Assembly: GCA_028285645.1 (NCBI GenBank)
Contig: JANQOV010000094.1
Span: forward strand, 1-59,694
Direction: 5' to 3'
DNA: 59,694 nt
DNA from: Hyphococcus sp.
GTDB taxonomy: Bacteria; Pseudomonadota; Alphaproteobacteria; Caulobacterales; Parvularculaceae
This document shows, piece after piece, positions 8,811 through 17,865 of the stretch (position 1 is its first letter; every line of letters starts with the position of its first letter). A program made the position numbers and the translations under genes. The notes under the pieces are model-generated. The model did not search any database. It had not been told where the DNA came from and saw only the letters and a program-made list of their open reading frames with translations.

Positions 8811-8851
8811 TAATCGAGAATATTATGAGAAGCGGATTTTGCTGCGTCAAA

Positions 8852-8885
8852 CATTTTCACTAGGTTTGGGACACTATTGAAAATG
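8852..8885. promoter_or_regulatory. Candidate IclR operator between iclR and mhpF
   Basis: A perfect 8-bp inverted repeat, CATTTTCA at 8852-8859 and TGAAAATG at 8878-8885, separated by 18 bp, in the 93-bp divergent promoter region. A further TGAAAA follows at about 8895. IclR proteins bind such palindromes as dimers or tetramers. No protection data can be inferred. Confidence 0.45.
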
Positions 8886-8903
8886 AATAGGCAGTGAAAA
8901 CCT

Positions 8904-9848
8904 GTGTCGGAAAAGGCCAAAGCAGCGATCATCGGTTCGGGAAATATTGGAACCGATCTCATGATCAAGATCATTCGAAATTCGGATCATCTTGAGATGG
9001 CGGCCCTCGTTGGCATTGATCCGGCATCCGATGGATTGGCGCGGGCCCGCAAACTTGGCGTTGATACGACGCATGAAGGCATTGATGGCTTAACGTCAAT
9101 GGGTGTCTGGTCAGACATTGATATTATCTTTGACGCCACTTCAGCCGCCGTCCATGCAAAACACAGCGAAATTGTAACGTCCGCCGGGAAGCAAATGGTT
9201 GATCTCACGCCTGCTGCGATCGGTCCTTACGTTGTCCCGGTTGTTAATGGCGATGCGCATCTGGGCGCGCCGAATGTCAACATGGTGACATGCGGGGGGC
9301 AGGCAACGATTCCGATAGTATCTGCGGTGTCTTCGGTTTCAGACGTTCACTATGCGGAAATTGTAGCGTCAATAGCATCGAAGTCCGCCGGTCCCGGCAC
9401 GCGCGCCAATATCGACGAATTTACGGAAACGACGGCGAGGGGTCTTGAAACAGTTGGCGGCGCCGCGAAGGGCAAGGCGATTATCATCCTTAATCCGGCC
9501 GAGCCGCCGATGATCATGCGCGATACTGTTTTCACCTTATCGAGCGGCGCGGAAGAGGCGGATATCGAACGCGCCATTGAAGACATCGTCGAAAAAGTCC
9601 GCGCTTATGTGCCAGGCTACAGGCTTAAACAGAAAGTGCAGTTCGAAAGGTTTGGTTCCAACAATCCGGTCCGCATCCCGGGCCTCGGCGAATATGAAGG
9701 GATTAAAACAAGCGTCTTTCTGGAGGTCGAAGGCGCGGCGCATTATTTGCCGGCCTATGCGGGCAATCTCGACATTATGACATCTGCGGCGCTCGCTACG
9801 GGAGAAAAGTTAGCGCAAAGACGGTTTGTGATGGACTGCGCGTCATGA
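8904..9848 (+). CDS. mhpF: Acetaldehyde dehydrogenase, acylating
   Basis: A 314-residue enzyme converting acetaldehyde, CoA and NAD+ to acetyl-CoA, the last step of catechol meta-cleavage. The Rossmann motif [13 protein letters not shown] is at 11-23, VxxxGIDPxSDGLxxAxxLG near 36-52, and the nucleophile Cys130 lies in [11 protein letters not shown]; the length is normal for the family (DmpF, MhpF, BphJ). The start is GTG at 8904. The 3' end overlaps the aldolase start by ATGA (9845-9848), as expected because both form a substrate-channelling complex. The equivalent names BphJ and HsaG apply to close relatives; the mhp name marks function, not proven orthology. Confidence 0.96.
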   Translation: MSEKAKAAIIGSGNIGTDLMIKIIRNSDHLEMAALVGIDPASDGLARARKLGVDTTHEGIDGLTSMGVWSDIDIIFDATSAAVHAKHSEIVTSAGKQMVDLTPAAIGPYVVPVVNGDAHLGAPNVNMVTCGGQATIPIVSAVSSVSDVHYAEIVASIASKSAGPGTRANIDEFTETTARGLETVGGAAKGKAIIILNPAEPPMIMRDTVFTLSSGAEEADIERAIEDIVEKVRAYVPGYRLKQKVQFERFGSNNPVRIPGLGEYEGIKTSVFLEVEGAAHYLPAYAGNLDIMTSAALATGEKLAQRRFVMDCAS

Positions 9849-10888
9849 CGTTCAACCCCGTTGCTGAGCCGGTTTATATTCAGGACGTCACTTTGCGTGA
9901 CGGCATGCACGCCATCAGACATCAATACGGCGTCGAAGCCGTTTGCGACATTGCCCGCGCGCTCGACAATGCCGGCGTTGACGCTATTGAGGTCGCTCAT
10001 GGCGACGGGCTGAATGGATCCAGTTTCAACTACGGATTTGGCGCCCATACGGATTGGGAATGGATCGAGGCCGTTGCAGACGTTGTAGACAAGGCGACGA
10101 TTGCGACACTGCTGTTGCCTGGCATCGGTACGATTGAAGAGTTGAAGCAAGCATATAAACTCGGCGTACGCTCTGTCCGAATTGCGACCCACTGCACTGA
10201 AGCGGACGTCGCCAAACAACATATTGGCGTCGCCCGCGATCTTGGGATGGATACTGTAGGCTTTCTCATGATGAGCCACATGGTCGAACCTGAGGCCCTC
10301 GCTGAGCAGGCAAAGCTGATGGAGTCTTATGGCGCGCAATGCGTCTATGTCACGGATAGCGGCGGCGCGCTTGATATGGACGGGTATATTGCACGGTTTG
10401 AAGCGTATGACCGTATTCTGAAACCTGAGACAGAGCGCGGCGTTCATGCGCATCACAACCTTTCACTCGGCGTTGCGAACTCCATTGTTGCGGTCCAGCA
10501 TGGCGCGCGCCGGGTCGATGCTTCGCTTGCCGGCATGGGCGCTGGGGCCGGCAATGCGCCATTAGAAATTTTCATTGCCGCGGCCGAGCGAAAAGGATGG
10601 CGTCACGGTTGCGATCTTTACGCGCTGATGGATGCAGCGGAAGAGCTCGTTCGTCCCTTACAGGACCGTCCGGTACGCGTTGACCGGGAGACGCTATCGC
10701 TCGGCTATGCGGGAGTTTACTCGTCCTTTCTGCGACACTCGGAAAAAGCGGCGGCGGACTATGGTCTTGATACGCGCGAAATTCTTGTCGAGCTGGGCAG
10801 GCGCCGCATGGTCGGCGGGCAGGAGGACATGATTGTCGACGTGGCGCTAGACCTGTTGAAAGCAAAAGAGGCTGGACCCGGCGCTTGA
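9845..10888 (+). CDS. mhpE: 4-hydroxy-2-oxovalerate aldolase
   Basis: This 347-residue TIM-barrel enzyme of the HMG-CoA lyase-like family splits 4-hydroxy-2-oxoacids into pyruvate and an aldehyde. The sequence shows [17 protein letters not shown] with Arg18, Asp19 and His22 in the catalytic places known from DmpG, a metal site HAHHN with His201 and His203, the VTDSGGAL strand, and the C-terminal [12 protein letters not shown] used for binding the dehydrogenase. It overlaps mhpF by 4 bp and precedes the hydratase by 26 bp, giving an order dehydrogenase-aldolase-hydratase. Confidence 0.96.
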   Translation: MTFNPVAEPVYIQDVTLRDGMHAIRHQYGVEAVCDIARALDNAGVDAIEVAHGDGLNGSSFNYGFGAHTDWEWIEAVADVVDKATIATLLLPGIGTIEELKQAYKLGVRSVRIATHCTEADVAKQHIGVARDLGMDTVGFLMMSHMVEPEALAEQAKLMESYGAQCVYVTDSGGALDMDGYIARFEAYDRILKPETERGVHAHHNLSLGVANSIVAVQHGARRVDASLAGMGAGAGNAPLEIFIAAAERKGWRHGCDLYALMDAAEELVRPLQDRPVRVDRETLSLGYAGVYSSFLRHSEKAAADYGLDTREILVELGRRRMVGGQEDMIVDVALDLLKAKEAGPGA

Positions 10889-10914
10889 CGCTCGGCAACC
10901 TGTAGAGATTCAAC

Positions 10915-11691
10915 ATGAGCAAGATTGAAAACGCAGCAAAAGCGCTGAGGGAAGTTTATGCTGGCGCGGAGCCCATCGCGCCTTTGCGTGATTTGTTTGA
11001 TGATCCGAACATCGAAACGTCCTACGCTATTCAGAAAGTCAACACGCGTTTTTGGCTGGAAGAAGGGCGAACCATAGCAGGCCGCAAAATCGGTTTGACG
11101 TCGAAGGCCGTGCAAAAACAACTCGGCGTTGATCAACCTGACTACGGCATTCTCTTTGACGATATGGAAATTGAGAATGGCGGGGAGGCGGCCGTCTCCG
11201 CTATTTGCCAGCCAAGAATTGAAGGCGAAATCGCTTTTGTGATGGCGCGCGATATCCAATCCGAAGAGCCGTCGTTAGAAGAAATCGAAAGCGCAATTGA
11301 TTACGCGGTTGCCGCCTTTGAAATTGTTGGGAGCCGCATCCGCGATTGGGATATCAGCATCTTTGACACGATTGCCGATAATGCGTCGTCCGGAAAATAT
11401 GTCCTTGGCGACGAGCGGGCGAAGTTAGTTGATCTCGATCTCTTGGGTTGCAAGATGACGCTTGAAGCAAATGGGGAAGCTGTTTCTTCCGGTCAGGGCT
11501 CGGCCTGTCTCGGAAGTCCGCTCCTGGCGACGCAATGGCTCGCAAAGGTAATGGCTAAAGCCGGGCGGCCATTAAAGGCGGGTGACATTGTTCTTTCAGG
11601 CGCCTTGGGTCCGGTCGTTGGCGTTGAGGCGGGGAGGACCTACGATTTGCATATCGAAGGTCTTAGCCCCGTACGAGTTTCTTTCGTCTAA
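10915..11691 (+). CDS. mhpD: 2-oxopent-4-enoate hydratase (2-hydroxypentadienoate hydratase)
   Basis: A 258-residue enzyme of the FAH-like hydratase/decarboxylase family. It adds water to 2-hydroxypenta-2,4-dienoate to give 4-hydroxy-2-oxovalerate, the substrate of the neighbouring aldolase. Signatures are AGRKIGLTSKAVQKQLGVDQPDYG (55-78) and PRIEGEIAFVM (100-110), which carries the metal-binding glutamates (Glu103, Glu105), plus the C-terminal GDIVLSGALGPVVGVEAG. It could also be an oxalocrotonate decarboxylase paralogue, but the absence of a tautomerase and decarboxylase favours hydratase. It is the last gene of the unit and ends 17 bp from the convergent wrbA. Confidence 0.93.
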   Translation: MSKIENAAKALREVYAGAEPIAPLRDLFDDPNIETSYAIQKVNTRFWLEEGRTIAGRKIGLTSKAVQKQLGVDQPDYGILFDDMEIENGGEAAVSAICQPRIEGEIAFVMARDIQSEEPSLEEIESAIDYAVAAFEIVGSRIRDWDISIFDTIADNASSGKYVLGDERAKLVDLDLLGCKMTLEANGEAVSSGQGSACLGSPLLATQWLAKVMAKAGRPLKAGDIVLSGALGPVVGVEAGRTYDLHIEGLSPVRVSFV

Positions 11692-11708
11692 AACGAAATG
11701 AGGTATGT

Positions 11709-12308
11709 TTAGGACGCAACTTTGCTGGCGAGCGCGGCGATCAAGGCGCCTTGATGACGCGCGCCGCCAAGATCAACTTCTGACGGTTGCCGCTGCCCTT
11801 TTCCGCCGGCAATTGTCGTCGCGCCATAGGGTGAGCCGCCGGCAACTTCATCAAGGGTCATCTGCGCCTGATAGCTATAAGGCAGGCCAACAATGGTCAT
11901 GCCGAGATGAAGCATGTTCGTGATCAGGGAAAACAAGGTTGTTTCCTGACCGCCATGTTGCGTTGCGGTCGATGTGAAGGCGCCGCCGATCTTGCCATTC
12001 AGCGCGCCGCGCGCCCAAAGCCCGCCCGTCTGATCGAGAAAGGCGGCCATTTGCGACGGCAGACGGCCGTAACGGGTTGGCGCGCCGAAGATGATTGCGT
12101 CGTAATTTGGAAGATCGTCGACCGCTGCAACCGGCGCTGCTTGATCAACTTTAAAATGCGCATCCTTGACGACGGCGTCAGGCGCTGTTTCCGGCACGCG
12201 TTTGATGTCGACTTCAGCGCCCTCTGATTGCGCGCCCTCGGCAATTGCTTGCGCCATCGTCTCGATATGGCCGTAACTTGAATAGTAAAGCACCAGTACT
12301 TTCGTCAC
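11709..12308 (-). CDS. wrbA: WrbA-type NAD(P)H:quinone oxidoreductase
   Basis: A 199-residue flavodoxin-fold protein of the length typical for WrbA. The FMN phosphate loop is [12 protein letters not shown] (9-20), followed by [26 protein letters not shown] (74-98) and [15 protein letters not shown], and ends in [13 protein letters not shown]. It uses NAD(P)H for two-electron reduction of quinones, which fits protection from catechol/quinone cycling next to ring-cleavage genes. Start is GTG. It is the last gene of the minus-strand operon with the two dioxygenases, 40 bp after the VOC dioxygenase. Confidence 0.93.
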   Translation of the reverse strand: MTKVLVLYYSSYGHIETMAQAIAEGAQSEGAEVDIKRVPETAPDAVVKDAHFKVDQAAPVAAVDDLPNYDAIIFGAPTRYGRLPSQMAAFLDQTGGLWARGALNGKIGGAFTSTATQHGGQETTLFSLITNMLHLGMTIVGLPYSYQAQMTLDEVAGGSPYGATTIAGGKGQRQPSEVDLGGARHQGALIAALASKVAS

Positions 12309-12348
12309 CTTCGCCGCCTCATGTTTAGATTGAAATTATTGCTAGTTG

Positions 12349-13272
12349 CTACTCGGCTTCGTAGTTCGTGCCGAAATCTTTTGGGGGCGGACCATCCGCG
12401 GCCCATAAGAACATTCCGTCTTGCTTGGTGAAGTCGTCAACTTCCCAGTTGTAGTCACCTGCGACGTAGTCGATATCGAAAAAATACTCCGCCATGCCGT
12501 TCCAGGGGTCGCGGAAGTAGTGAAAGTAGTTTGAGCCGACGCCATGGCGACCCGGTCCCCAGGCGTGTTTAAATCCACCGCCCAAAAGCCGCTTTGCGGC
12601 GACTTCCGTTTCGTCGATGGAGCCCATTTCAAAACTTGCATGATGAAAGCCTGGCGCCGACGAATTCAGGAATCCTAGAACGTGGTGATCGCTATCTCCG
12701 GCGCATCGAAGAAACGCGGCATAGTCGCCAACGATACGTGCGCTCAATTTCATGCCAAGGGCTTCGGTGTAGAATTTTGTCTGCGCTTGCACGTCGGGCG
12801 TAAAGAGGATCATGTGACCAAATCGCCGCGGGCGCGGGTTGATGTCGAAAGGCGGACATCCATGCGCATTCAGTCTGTTGACGACGCCTGGCCGATTGAC
12901 AGCGGGCTCTTCTTCTTTCGGCCGCGGCTTAATCGATGCAACGTGGATGTTAACAAGATTGCCTTCAGGGTCGCGAAACCAAATGCCATCTCCTGCTTCT
13001 TTGTAGGGCGGATCGAGCAGCGCGATATCGCGCGCCTTTAGGTTGCTCGTTATGGTTTGCAGTCCCGCCTCGTCTGTCGCAAATGCGATATGATGAAACT
13101 TCCGAGACTTGCCGCTTTCGACGAGCACGATCTCATCGTGATCGCGGTTGTCACACCGAAAAGCGAGAAGATCGTCGCCCTCGCGCATGTTCATGCCAAA
13201 AGTCGTATAAAACTCAGCGCCCTCTTTAAGATCAGGCACGCTGAGCGCTAAATGCTGGAGTGATTGCACCAT
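12349..13272 (-). CDS. Type I extradiol (catechol 2,3-) dioxygenase, VOC fold
   Basis: A 307-residue two-module VOC enzyme. The Fe(II) 2-His-1-Glu triad can be placed in the C-terminal module: His153 (RRFGHMILFTPD), His211 (PGFHHASFEMGS) and Glu262 (GMAEYFFD). The second-sphere residues His197 (DHHVLGF) and Tyr252 (NYFHYFRDP) are also present, so it should be active ring-cleaving dioxygenase. RBS GGGAGA precedes the start. It lies between the MhpB-type dioxygenase (71 bp upstream) and wrbA. Having two extradiol enzymes of unrelated folds in one operon suggests two catechol substrates or two pathway levels. The exact substrate is unknown. Confidence 0.9.
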   Translation of the reverse strand: MVQSLQHLALSVPDLKEGAEFYTTFGMNMREGDDLLAFRCDNRDHDEIVLVESGKSRKFHHIAFATDEAGLQTITSNLKARDIALLDPPYKEAGDGIWFRDPEGNLVNIHVASIKPRPKEEEPAVNRPGVVNRLNAHGCPPFDINPRPRRFGHMILFTPDVQAQTKFYTEALGMKLSARIVGDYAAFLRCAGDSDHHVLGFLNSSAPGFHHASFEMGSIDETEVAAKRLLGGGFKHAWGPGRHGVGSNYFHYFRDPWNGMAEYFFDIDYVAGDYNWEVDDFTKQDGMFLWAADGPPPKDFGTNYEAE

Positions 13273-13343
13273 TCATTCATCTCCCTGGTTGCCCGCCAAG
13301 CAGGCGGCGCGTTGACAATGACTATCGCTGCGTTCGAGCGCAT

Positions 13344-14294
13344 TTACACTGACTGTCGCACCGGATCAGCAATCGCAATCCCCATCCCGGCGTTCCATTC
13401 AGCAATGTCATGATAAAACAACGTTTCCGATTGATAGGGTCCTGCAGCGGCAAGCGCCGCATAAGCAGCAACCCATGTACGAACTTCATTGCCGCCGCAT
13501 CCGGCTACGCTGGTAATCTCATCTTCGGTCACATTGTCAAGAAACCCGTACGCGCCGCTTGCCATTTGCGCCATGAAGTCCTTGTCCCATTCCGGAGATA
13601 ATGGCAGTGCGTCGCCTTCGCCCCGTGCAAGCGCGCGCGCGGTTTCAAAGTTCTGTTCTTCGCGGGCGCGCATTTCTTCAGGCGACGGATTATGGTTAGC
13701 GATGAGTTTCTCGGCGACCTGCGGCGGCGCGGTTTTCAGATTGGGGATCGGCGGATCATGAGACAACCCGCCGGACCCAAGCACCAGTACGCGTTTATTC
13801 TGCAGTATCGCCCAATTTCCGATGGCCTTGCCAAGTTTTCTCACCCGGGTGAAAGGAGGGAGCGGCGGGCCGGCGCAATTAATATGAATGGGGATAACAG
13901 GATACCGGTCAACCGTTTCTCCGAGTAGCACCAGGAGCTGAGAAAATCCGTGATCGGCGCGAAAACGATAAGACATGCCCACATCAACATCCTGGGCGAA
14001 GACAGTGCGTATGCAATCGACCGCCAGCTCCTCCGGAACGTTGTAGGCGCCTGAACCGATGCCGTAGTCGCCAATTGCTGTTGCGCGCACGCCTATCGTG
14101 AATGCTGGCAGGATGTCGTAGAACACGCCCCGAAAATGATCCGGCGAGAAAATAATAATAAGCTCCGGATCGTAATCGCGTACAACCTTGGCGAGGTTGC
14201 TGAAATGATCGCGCACTTGTGCGTCAACCGTCGGATCGGTTTCTACGTGATCCATCAAAGGCGTGTGTGATGCACAAATCAGCTTAATCGACAT
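13344..14294 (-). CDS. mhpB: Type III (LigB-fold) extradiol dioxygenase, 2,3-dihydroxyphenylpropionate 1,2-dioxygenase type
   Basis: A 316-residue enzyme. The start at 14294 is chosen from AAGGA 8 nt upstream. His10 (CASHTPLMD) and His53 (SPDHF) fit the metal site. His115 (RADHGFSQ) and His179 (GGLSHDPP) fall at the same positions as the acid-base pair known for E. coli MhpB, which strongly supports the call. The C-terminal EVRTWVAAYAAL...GMGIAIA is also family-like. It cleaves the ring of a 3-substituted catechol next to the hydroxyls. The upstream hydrolase gene ends at 14321, leaving 26 bp, so the product would be handed to that hydrolase. Confidence 0.93.
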   Translation of the reverse strand: MSIKLICASHTPLMDHVETDPTVDAQVRDHFSNLAKVVRDYDPELIIIFSPDHFRGVFYDILPAFTIGVRATAIGDYGIGSGAYNVPEELAVDCIRTVFAQDVDVGMSYRFRADHGFSQLLVLLGETVDRYPVIPIHINCAGPPLPPFTRVRKLGKAIGNWAILQNKRVLVLGSGGLSHDPPIPNLKTAPPQVAEKLIANHNPSPEEMRAREEQNFETARALARGEGDALPLSPEWDKDFMAQMASGAYGFLDNVTEDEITSVAGCGGNEVRTWVAAYAALAAAGPYQSETLFYHDIAEWNAGMGIAIADPVRQSV

Positions 14295-14320
14295 GCGACG
14301 CATTCCTTGCCATTTTGGCG

Positions 14321-15181
14321 TCACCCATGCTCAGTCAAAAATTCTAGATGAAGCGCGTTAAATTCGTCGGCTTTTTCCCATTGCGGCCAGTGCGCGCAAT
14401 CGCTCATGACAACCATCCTTGAATTCGGAATTGCATCCACGAAACGTTGCCCCGTCGCCGTTGGCGCTGTCGGGTCGTGATCGGTCCAGACAACAAGCGT
14501 GGGCGCCTTGATCGTAGAAAGCGTTTCTTCCGTGAGCACGTTACGCATGCGAATATCCATGTGCTGAAGACACAGGATGTGTTCCATGGCTTGTACGAAA
14601 CCCGGCTGCGTGTAGATCTTGTGCCGCAGCTCAATCAAGTCGTCGGTGACGCGCGCGGGATCATTCATCAGCCACTCAAGGCGTGCACGGACCGTTTCAG
14701 GACTTGCTTCAGCGACAGCCTTCATTGTGATGTCGTAAACGCGTTTCATCACTTTCGGGTCAGTATTGAGACCGCCGGCGGTGTTGAGCGTTAACGTGGC
14801 GACGCGGTCTGGATGATCGATTGCAAACTGTGCAACGATCCAGCCGCCAAGCGACTCGCCGTGAACATGCGCGCGTTTAACACCCACAGCGTCGCAAAAG
14901 TCGAGCAGGTGTTGAACATAGTGTTTGATCTCATAATCATGATCTGGTTTATCGGAAAATCCGTGTCCGATCATGTCGAGGGCGATGGTGCGGTAGCGTT
15001 CGGCGTGAGGCAGTAAGTTGCGTGTAAACGCTTCTAGATGGCCGCCCGTGCCGTGAATAAAGATTACGGCTTCATCCGCATTGGAATCTCCCGCTTCGAC
15101 ATAGCGCGTCCGGACGCCTCCGGCGTCTGCAAAGTCGAGCGTGACAGCTCCATTCGCGATTTCCGGCCAGATAAACGCCAT
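14321..15181 (-). CDS. mhpC: Meta-cleavage product C-C hydrolase (alpha/beta fold)
   Basis: A 286-residue hydrolase; GGAGGG 6 nt before the ATG at 15181 fixes the start. The triad is Ser110 (HGESLGGW), Asp236 (TDHDPTAP) and His264 (DCAHWPQW), almost the positions of E. coli MhpC (110, 235, 263). The oxyanion segment FIHGTGGHLEAF and IALDMIGHGFSDKPD are typical of the MhpC/BphD/CarC group. It hydrolyses the vinylogous 1,5-diketone made by extradiol cleavage into a carboxylic acid and 2-hydroxypentadienoate. First gene of the unit hydrolase-mhpB-VOC dioxygenase-wrbA, facing away from a GntR regulator. Confidence 0.92.
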   Translation of the reverse strand: MAFIWPEIANGAVTLDFADAGGVRTRYVEAGDSNADEAVIFIHGTGGHLEAFTRNLLPHAERYRTIALDMIGHGFSDKPDHDYEIKHYVQHLLDFCDAVGVKRAHVHGESLGGWIVAQFAIDHPDRVATLTLNTAGGLNTDPKVMKRVYDITMKAVAEASPETVRARLEWLMNDPARVTDDLIELRHKIYTQPGFVQAMEHILCLQHMDIRMRNVLTEETLSTIKAPTLVVWTDHDPTAPTATGQRFVDAIPNSRMVVMSDCAHWPQWEKADEFNALHLEFLTEHG

Positions 15182-15205
15182 GAAAGCCCTCCGTTCAATA
15201 TTATA

Positions 15206-15221
15206 CATACTAGCATGTAAG
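15206..15221. promoter_or_regulatory. GntR operator site, mhpC side
   Basis: CATACTAGCATGTAAG, 25 bp upstream of the mhpC start. Read on the other strand it gives CTTACATGCTAGTATG, which aligns with the sites at 15342, 18026 and 19539 around the core GCWAGyATG. It lies where it would block mhpC transcription. Confidence 0.6.
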
Positions 15222-15341
15222 TTGTGGTTGTAAAGGCGTTTTTGCTCATCGCGTCGAGAAGGCGATTAGCCCGCTTTTTGGCTTTAATCTGATGCGATCG
15301 ATTGGGTTAGCTTGATGCGAACACAGAATTAATTCAAAAAG

Positions 15342-15353
15342 CTAGCATGCTAG
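15342..15353. promoter_or_regulatory. GntR operator site, gntR side (perfect palindrome)
   Basis: CTAGCATGCTAG is a perfect 12-bp palindrome ending 17 bp before the GntR start codon, which suggests autoregulation. It shares the core with three other sites in this region. Confidence 0.65.
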
Positions 15354-15370
15354 GTAGTTGAAACACCTGA

Positions 15371-16039
15371 ATGAGCAAAAGCAACGAAGTTTACGACTTT
15401 ATCGTCGATCGGCTTGTGAACGCCCATTATCGGTTTGGCGACCGGCTATTGGTCAAAGAGCTGAGCGTTGAGACGGGCGCAAGTCGTCAACCGATTATGT
15501 CAGCGCTCAATCGATTGAGTGTTGAGGGTTTTGTCAACATTATCCCACAGGTCGGATGCGAAGTGATTAGTCCGACGCGGGATGAAATCGGCGACTTCTT
15601 CCAGCTTTTTCAAGAAATAGAAGGTCTGCTTGCAGAGCTCGCTGCGAAACGGCGAACCGAAGACGATATCGAACGCTTGGAGACAGCGCAAAGGCAAATC
15701 CAAATGCTCGCTGAGTCGAAAAAACCATCGACAAAGCAGTATGTTCGGCTCAATCGGGATTTTCACCGCGCTCTGCATCTTATGGCCCATTCTCCGTTGC
15801 TGGATCGAAAACAGCGCAACAATTTCAACATGGCGGACTTTTTCATCACCCATTCCGTCGGATTCAACGCGCTGATTTCTGACGCTGTCCGTGAGCACGA
15901 TCGGATCATCGACGCCGTGGTTCGACAAGACGCCAATCGCGCTCGGCTGGAAGCTGAATCGCACTTTGCGTCGATCGCCAGCGCGGTGCTTTCAAATCTT
16001 GAGACCGGCTCGGTTAAAGTATCGTCGCAAGCCGGTTAG
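15371..16039 (+). CDS. GntR-family (FCD subfamily) regulator of the meta-cleavage island
   Basis: A 222-residue regulator with an N-terminal winged helix (about 5-65; ELSVETGASRQPIMSALNRLSVEGFVNI) and a C-terminal FCD effector domain (LNRDFHRALHLMAHSPLL near 126-143 and REHDRIIDAVVRQDANRARLEAESHF near 176-200, with the metal-binding Asp/His pattern). FCD regulators usually repress catabolic genes and release DNA on binding an aromatic or organic acid. It is divergent from mhpC, with operator-like palindromes at both ends of the 189-bp region. No Shine-Dalgarno is visible, so it may be translated from a leaderless or short-leader mRNA. The same palindrome lies before the BVMO and the TonB receptor, so those are likely targets. 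Confidence 0.9.
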   Translation: MSKSNEVYDFIVDRLVNAHYRFGDRLLVKELSVETGASRQPIMSALNRLSVEGFVNIIPQVGCEVISPTRDEIGDFFQLFQEIEGLLAELAAKRRTEDDIERLETAQRQIQMLAESKKPSTKQYVRLNRDFHRALHLMAHSPLLDRKQRNNFNMADFFITHSVGFNALISDAVREHDRIIDAVVRQDANRARLEAESHFASIASAVLSNLETGSVKVSSQAG

Positions 16040-16041
16040 CG

Positions 16042-17865
16042 CTATTCTTTGAGCCGCGTCACCGTCGTTTCGTCATAGACGCGCTCGTTCCGCCAGTCGT
16101 GGATAATACGTTCATATTCGACCGTGCCGCCGCCAAAATTGCTGCCGAGAAAAGAGGGTTTGGATTCGGTATCGCCTTCATTGTTGAGGAAACCCGGCGT
16201 GCAGTTTTCGAAATAGCGCTGTATCCCCATATTGTGGTTTTCTTCCATCGTAGCGATCCAGCGATCTTCCGCCTCGGGGGTTACCTCCATGCTGGTGACC
16301 TTATCATCAATACATTTGGCGATAATCTCGACAGCATGTTGCGCTTGAATGTCGAGCGCGTGCATAAAATTGAACGCTGTTGTGCCTTGCGTAAAACCGC
16401 CGACGATATGGAAATTCGGAAAGCCGTTGAGTTGCGTGCCGTGAACGGTTTTGAGATCATGTGACCACTTATCGTCAATATGGAGCCCGTTGCGCCCGAC
16501 GACATCGTAGCCGCCGACCTTATACGCTGCAGCGGCGACGTCGAAACCTGTTGCGAAAATCAGGCAATCAATTTCATATTCGCGGCCGTTCGCGACAACG
16601 CCCTTTTCCGTGATCTCCGTCACGCCAACACCGTCTGTGTCCACTAGAAAGACGTTGGGTTTGTTGAAGGCCTCTAGATAGTTGTCGCTGAACAGCGGGC
16701 GTTTGCACAAATAGTTGTACCAGGGTTTTAGAGATTCCGCCGTTGTCGGGTCGTCGACAACATCGTCGATCCGGGCGCGAAGCTCATCCATTTTTTCATA
16801 ATCGATCTGTTGCATGATGGCGAGGGGGTCCTCGTCAGAAGAGCCTTCTTGTTTCTTTTCGGCGGCCAACACGGCGATACGCTTCCAGTAGTCCGTCCAT
16901 TGATCGTGAACGAGGTCGATGTCTTGTGACTTGTGCGACAAGAGTGCGAGGAAGTTGTTCATGCGCTCTTGCTGCCAGCCCTTTGGCAAGCTCTCATACC
17001 AATCGGGATCGATCGGTCTGTTGTTGCGTACGTCAACGGCCGTTGGCGTGCGCTGGAAGACGTAAAGCTCCTTCGCGTAGTCGGCTGCGACGGGAATAAT
17101 CTGAACGGCGGTCGCGCCCGTGCCAATGATGCCGACCTTCTTTGTTCCAAGATTGACCAGCCCGCCATTGGTGTCGCCGCCAGTGTAATCATAGTCCCAG
17201 CGGCTCGAATGAAACATTTTTCCCTTAAAGCGCTTGATGCCTGGAATGCCGGGCAGTTTGACTTTTGCGAGGGGGCCTTGGCTTACGGTCACATACCGCG
17301 CGCGAATTTCGTCGCCGCGATTTGTCTTGATGACCCATCGCGACAAAGCCTCGTCCCAGGTGAGGCTCGTGACTTTGGTCTCGAACAGCGCCTGTCGGTA
17401 GAGGTCAAAATGGCGCCCGAGCGTTTGGCAATGCGCGTAGATCTCTGCGCCGTGGGCGTAATGTTCCTTCGGTCTAATTCCCAATTCTTCGAGATAGGGA
17501 AGATAGATGAGCGATTCGATATCGCATCGGATGCCGGGATAGCGATTATAGTACCAGGTGCCGCCAAAATCGCCGGCCTGATCAATAATTCGAAATGAAT
17601 TGACGCCGGCCTTTCTCAATTTGATTGCGGTGATCAGGCCGCCAAAACCGCCGCCGATGACAGCGACGTCAATGTCTTCAGAGGCGGCCTTGCGCTCAAG
17701 AGGTACTTTGACAAAAGGGTCTTTTTCAAAGTCTTCATAGTCGCCCGAAGCGTCTATGTATTGCTTTTCCCCGTCCTCGCGAAGGCGCTTCCTTTTTTCT
17801 TCATCGTACTTTCGTTGCAGCGTTTCAGCATCGATCGTTGAACGAGGTGTTTCGGCGTCCGCCAT
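16042..17865 (-). CDS. Baeyer-Villiger monooxygenase (type I, FAD/NADPH)
   Basis: A 607-residue flavoprotein. FAD-binding GGGFGG is at 71-76, the BVMO fingerprint FxGxxxHxxxW at 213-223 (FKGKMFHSSRW), and the NADPH-binding GTGATA at 248-253. GGTWYYNRYPGIRCDIES, CKRPLFSDNYLEAFNKPNV and LIFATGFD also fit the group of phenylacetone, steroid and 4-hydroxyacetophenone monooxygenases. The enzyme inserts oxygen next to a ketone to give an ester or lactone. An N-terminal helical extension of about 60 charged residues is present, as in several ketone BVMOs. The start has GGGAGG upstream. It converges with gntR (2 bp apart) and carries a GntR-type palindrome 161 bp upstream. Substrate unknown. Confidence 0.93.
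   Translation of the reverse strand: MADAETPRSTIDAETLQRKYDEEKRKRLREDGEKQYIDASGDYEDFEKDPFVKVPLERKAASEDIDVAVIGGGFGGLITAIKLRKAGVNSFRIIDQAGDFGGTWYYNRYPGIRCDIESLIYLPYLEELGIRPKEHYAHGAEIYAHCQTLGRHFDLYRQALFETKVTSLTWDEALSRWVIKTNRGDEIRARYVTVSQGPLAKVKLPGIPGIKRFKGKMFHSSRWDYDYTGGDTNGGLVNLGTKKVGIIGTGATAVQIIPVAADYAKELYVFQRTPTAVDVRNNRPIDPDWYESLPKGWQQERMNNFLALLSHKSQDIDLVHDQWTDYWKRIAVLAAEKKQEGSSDEDPLAIMQQIDYEKMDELRARIDDVVDDPTTAESLKPWYNYLCKRPLFSDNYLEAFNKPNVFLVDTDGVGVTEITEKGVVANGREYEIDCLIFATGFDVAAAAYKVGGYDVVGRNGLHIDDKWSHDLKTVHGTQLNGFPNFHIVGGFTQGTTAFNFMHALDIQAQHAVEIIAKCIDDKVTSMEVTPEAEDRWIATMEENHNMGIQRYFENCTPGFLNNEGDTESKPSFLGSNFGGGTVEYERIIHDWRNERVYDETTVTRLKE

Noticed and set aside
9755-10456. 233-codon minus-strand frame
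   Set aside because: Antisense shadow of the aldolase gene, whose catalytic residues are intact.
16933-17598. 221-codon plus-strand frame
   Set aside because: Antisense shadow of the Baeyer-Villiger monooxygenase.
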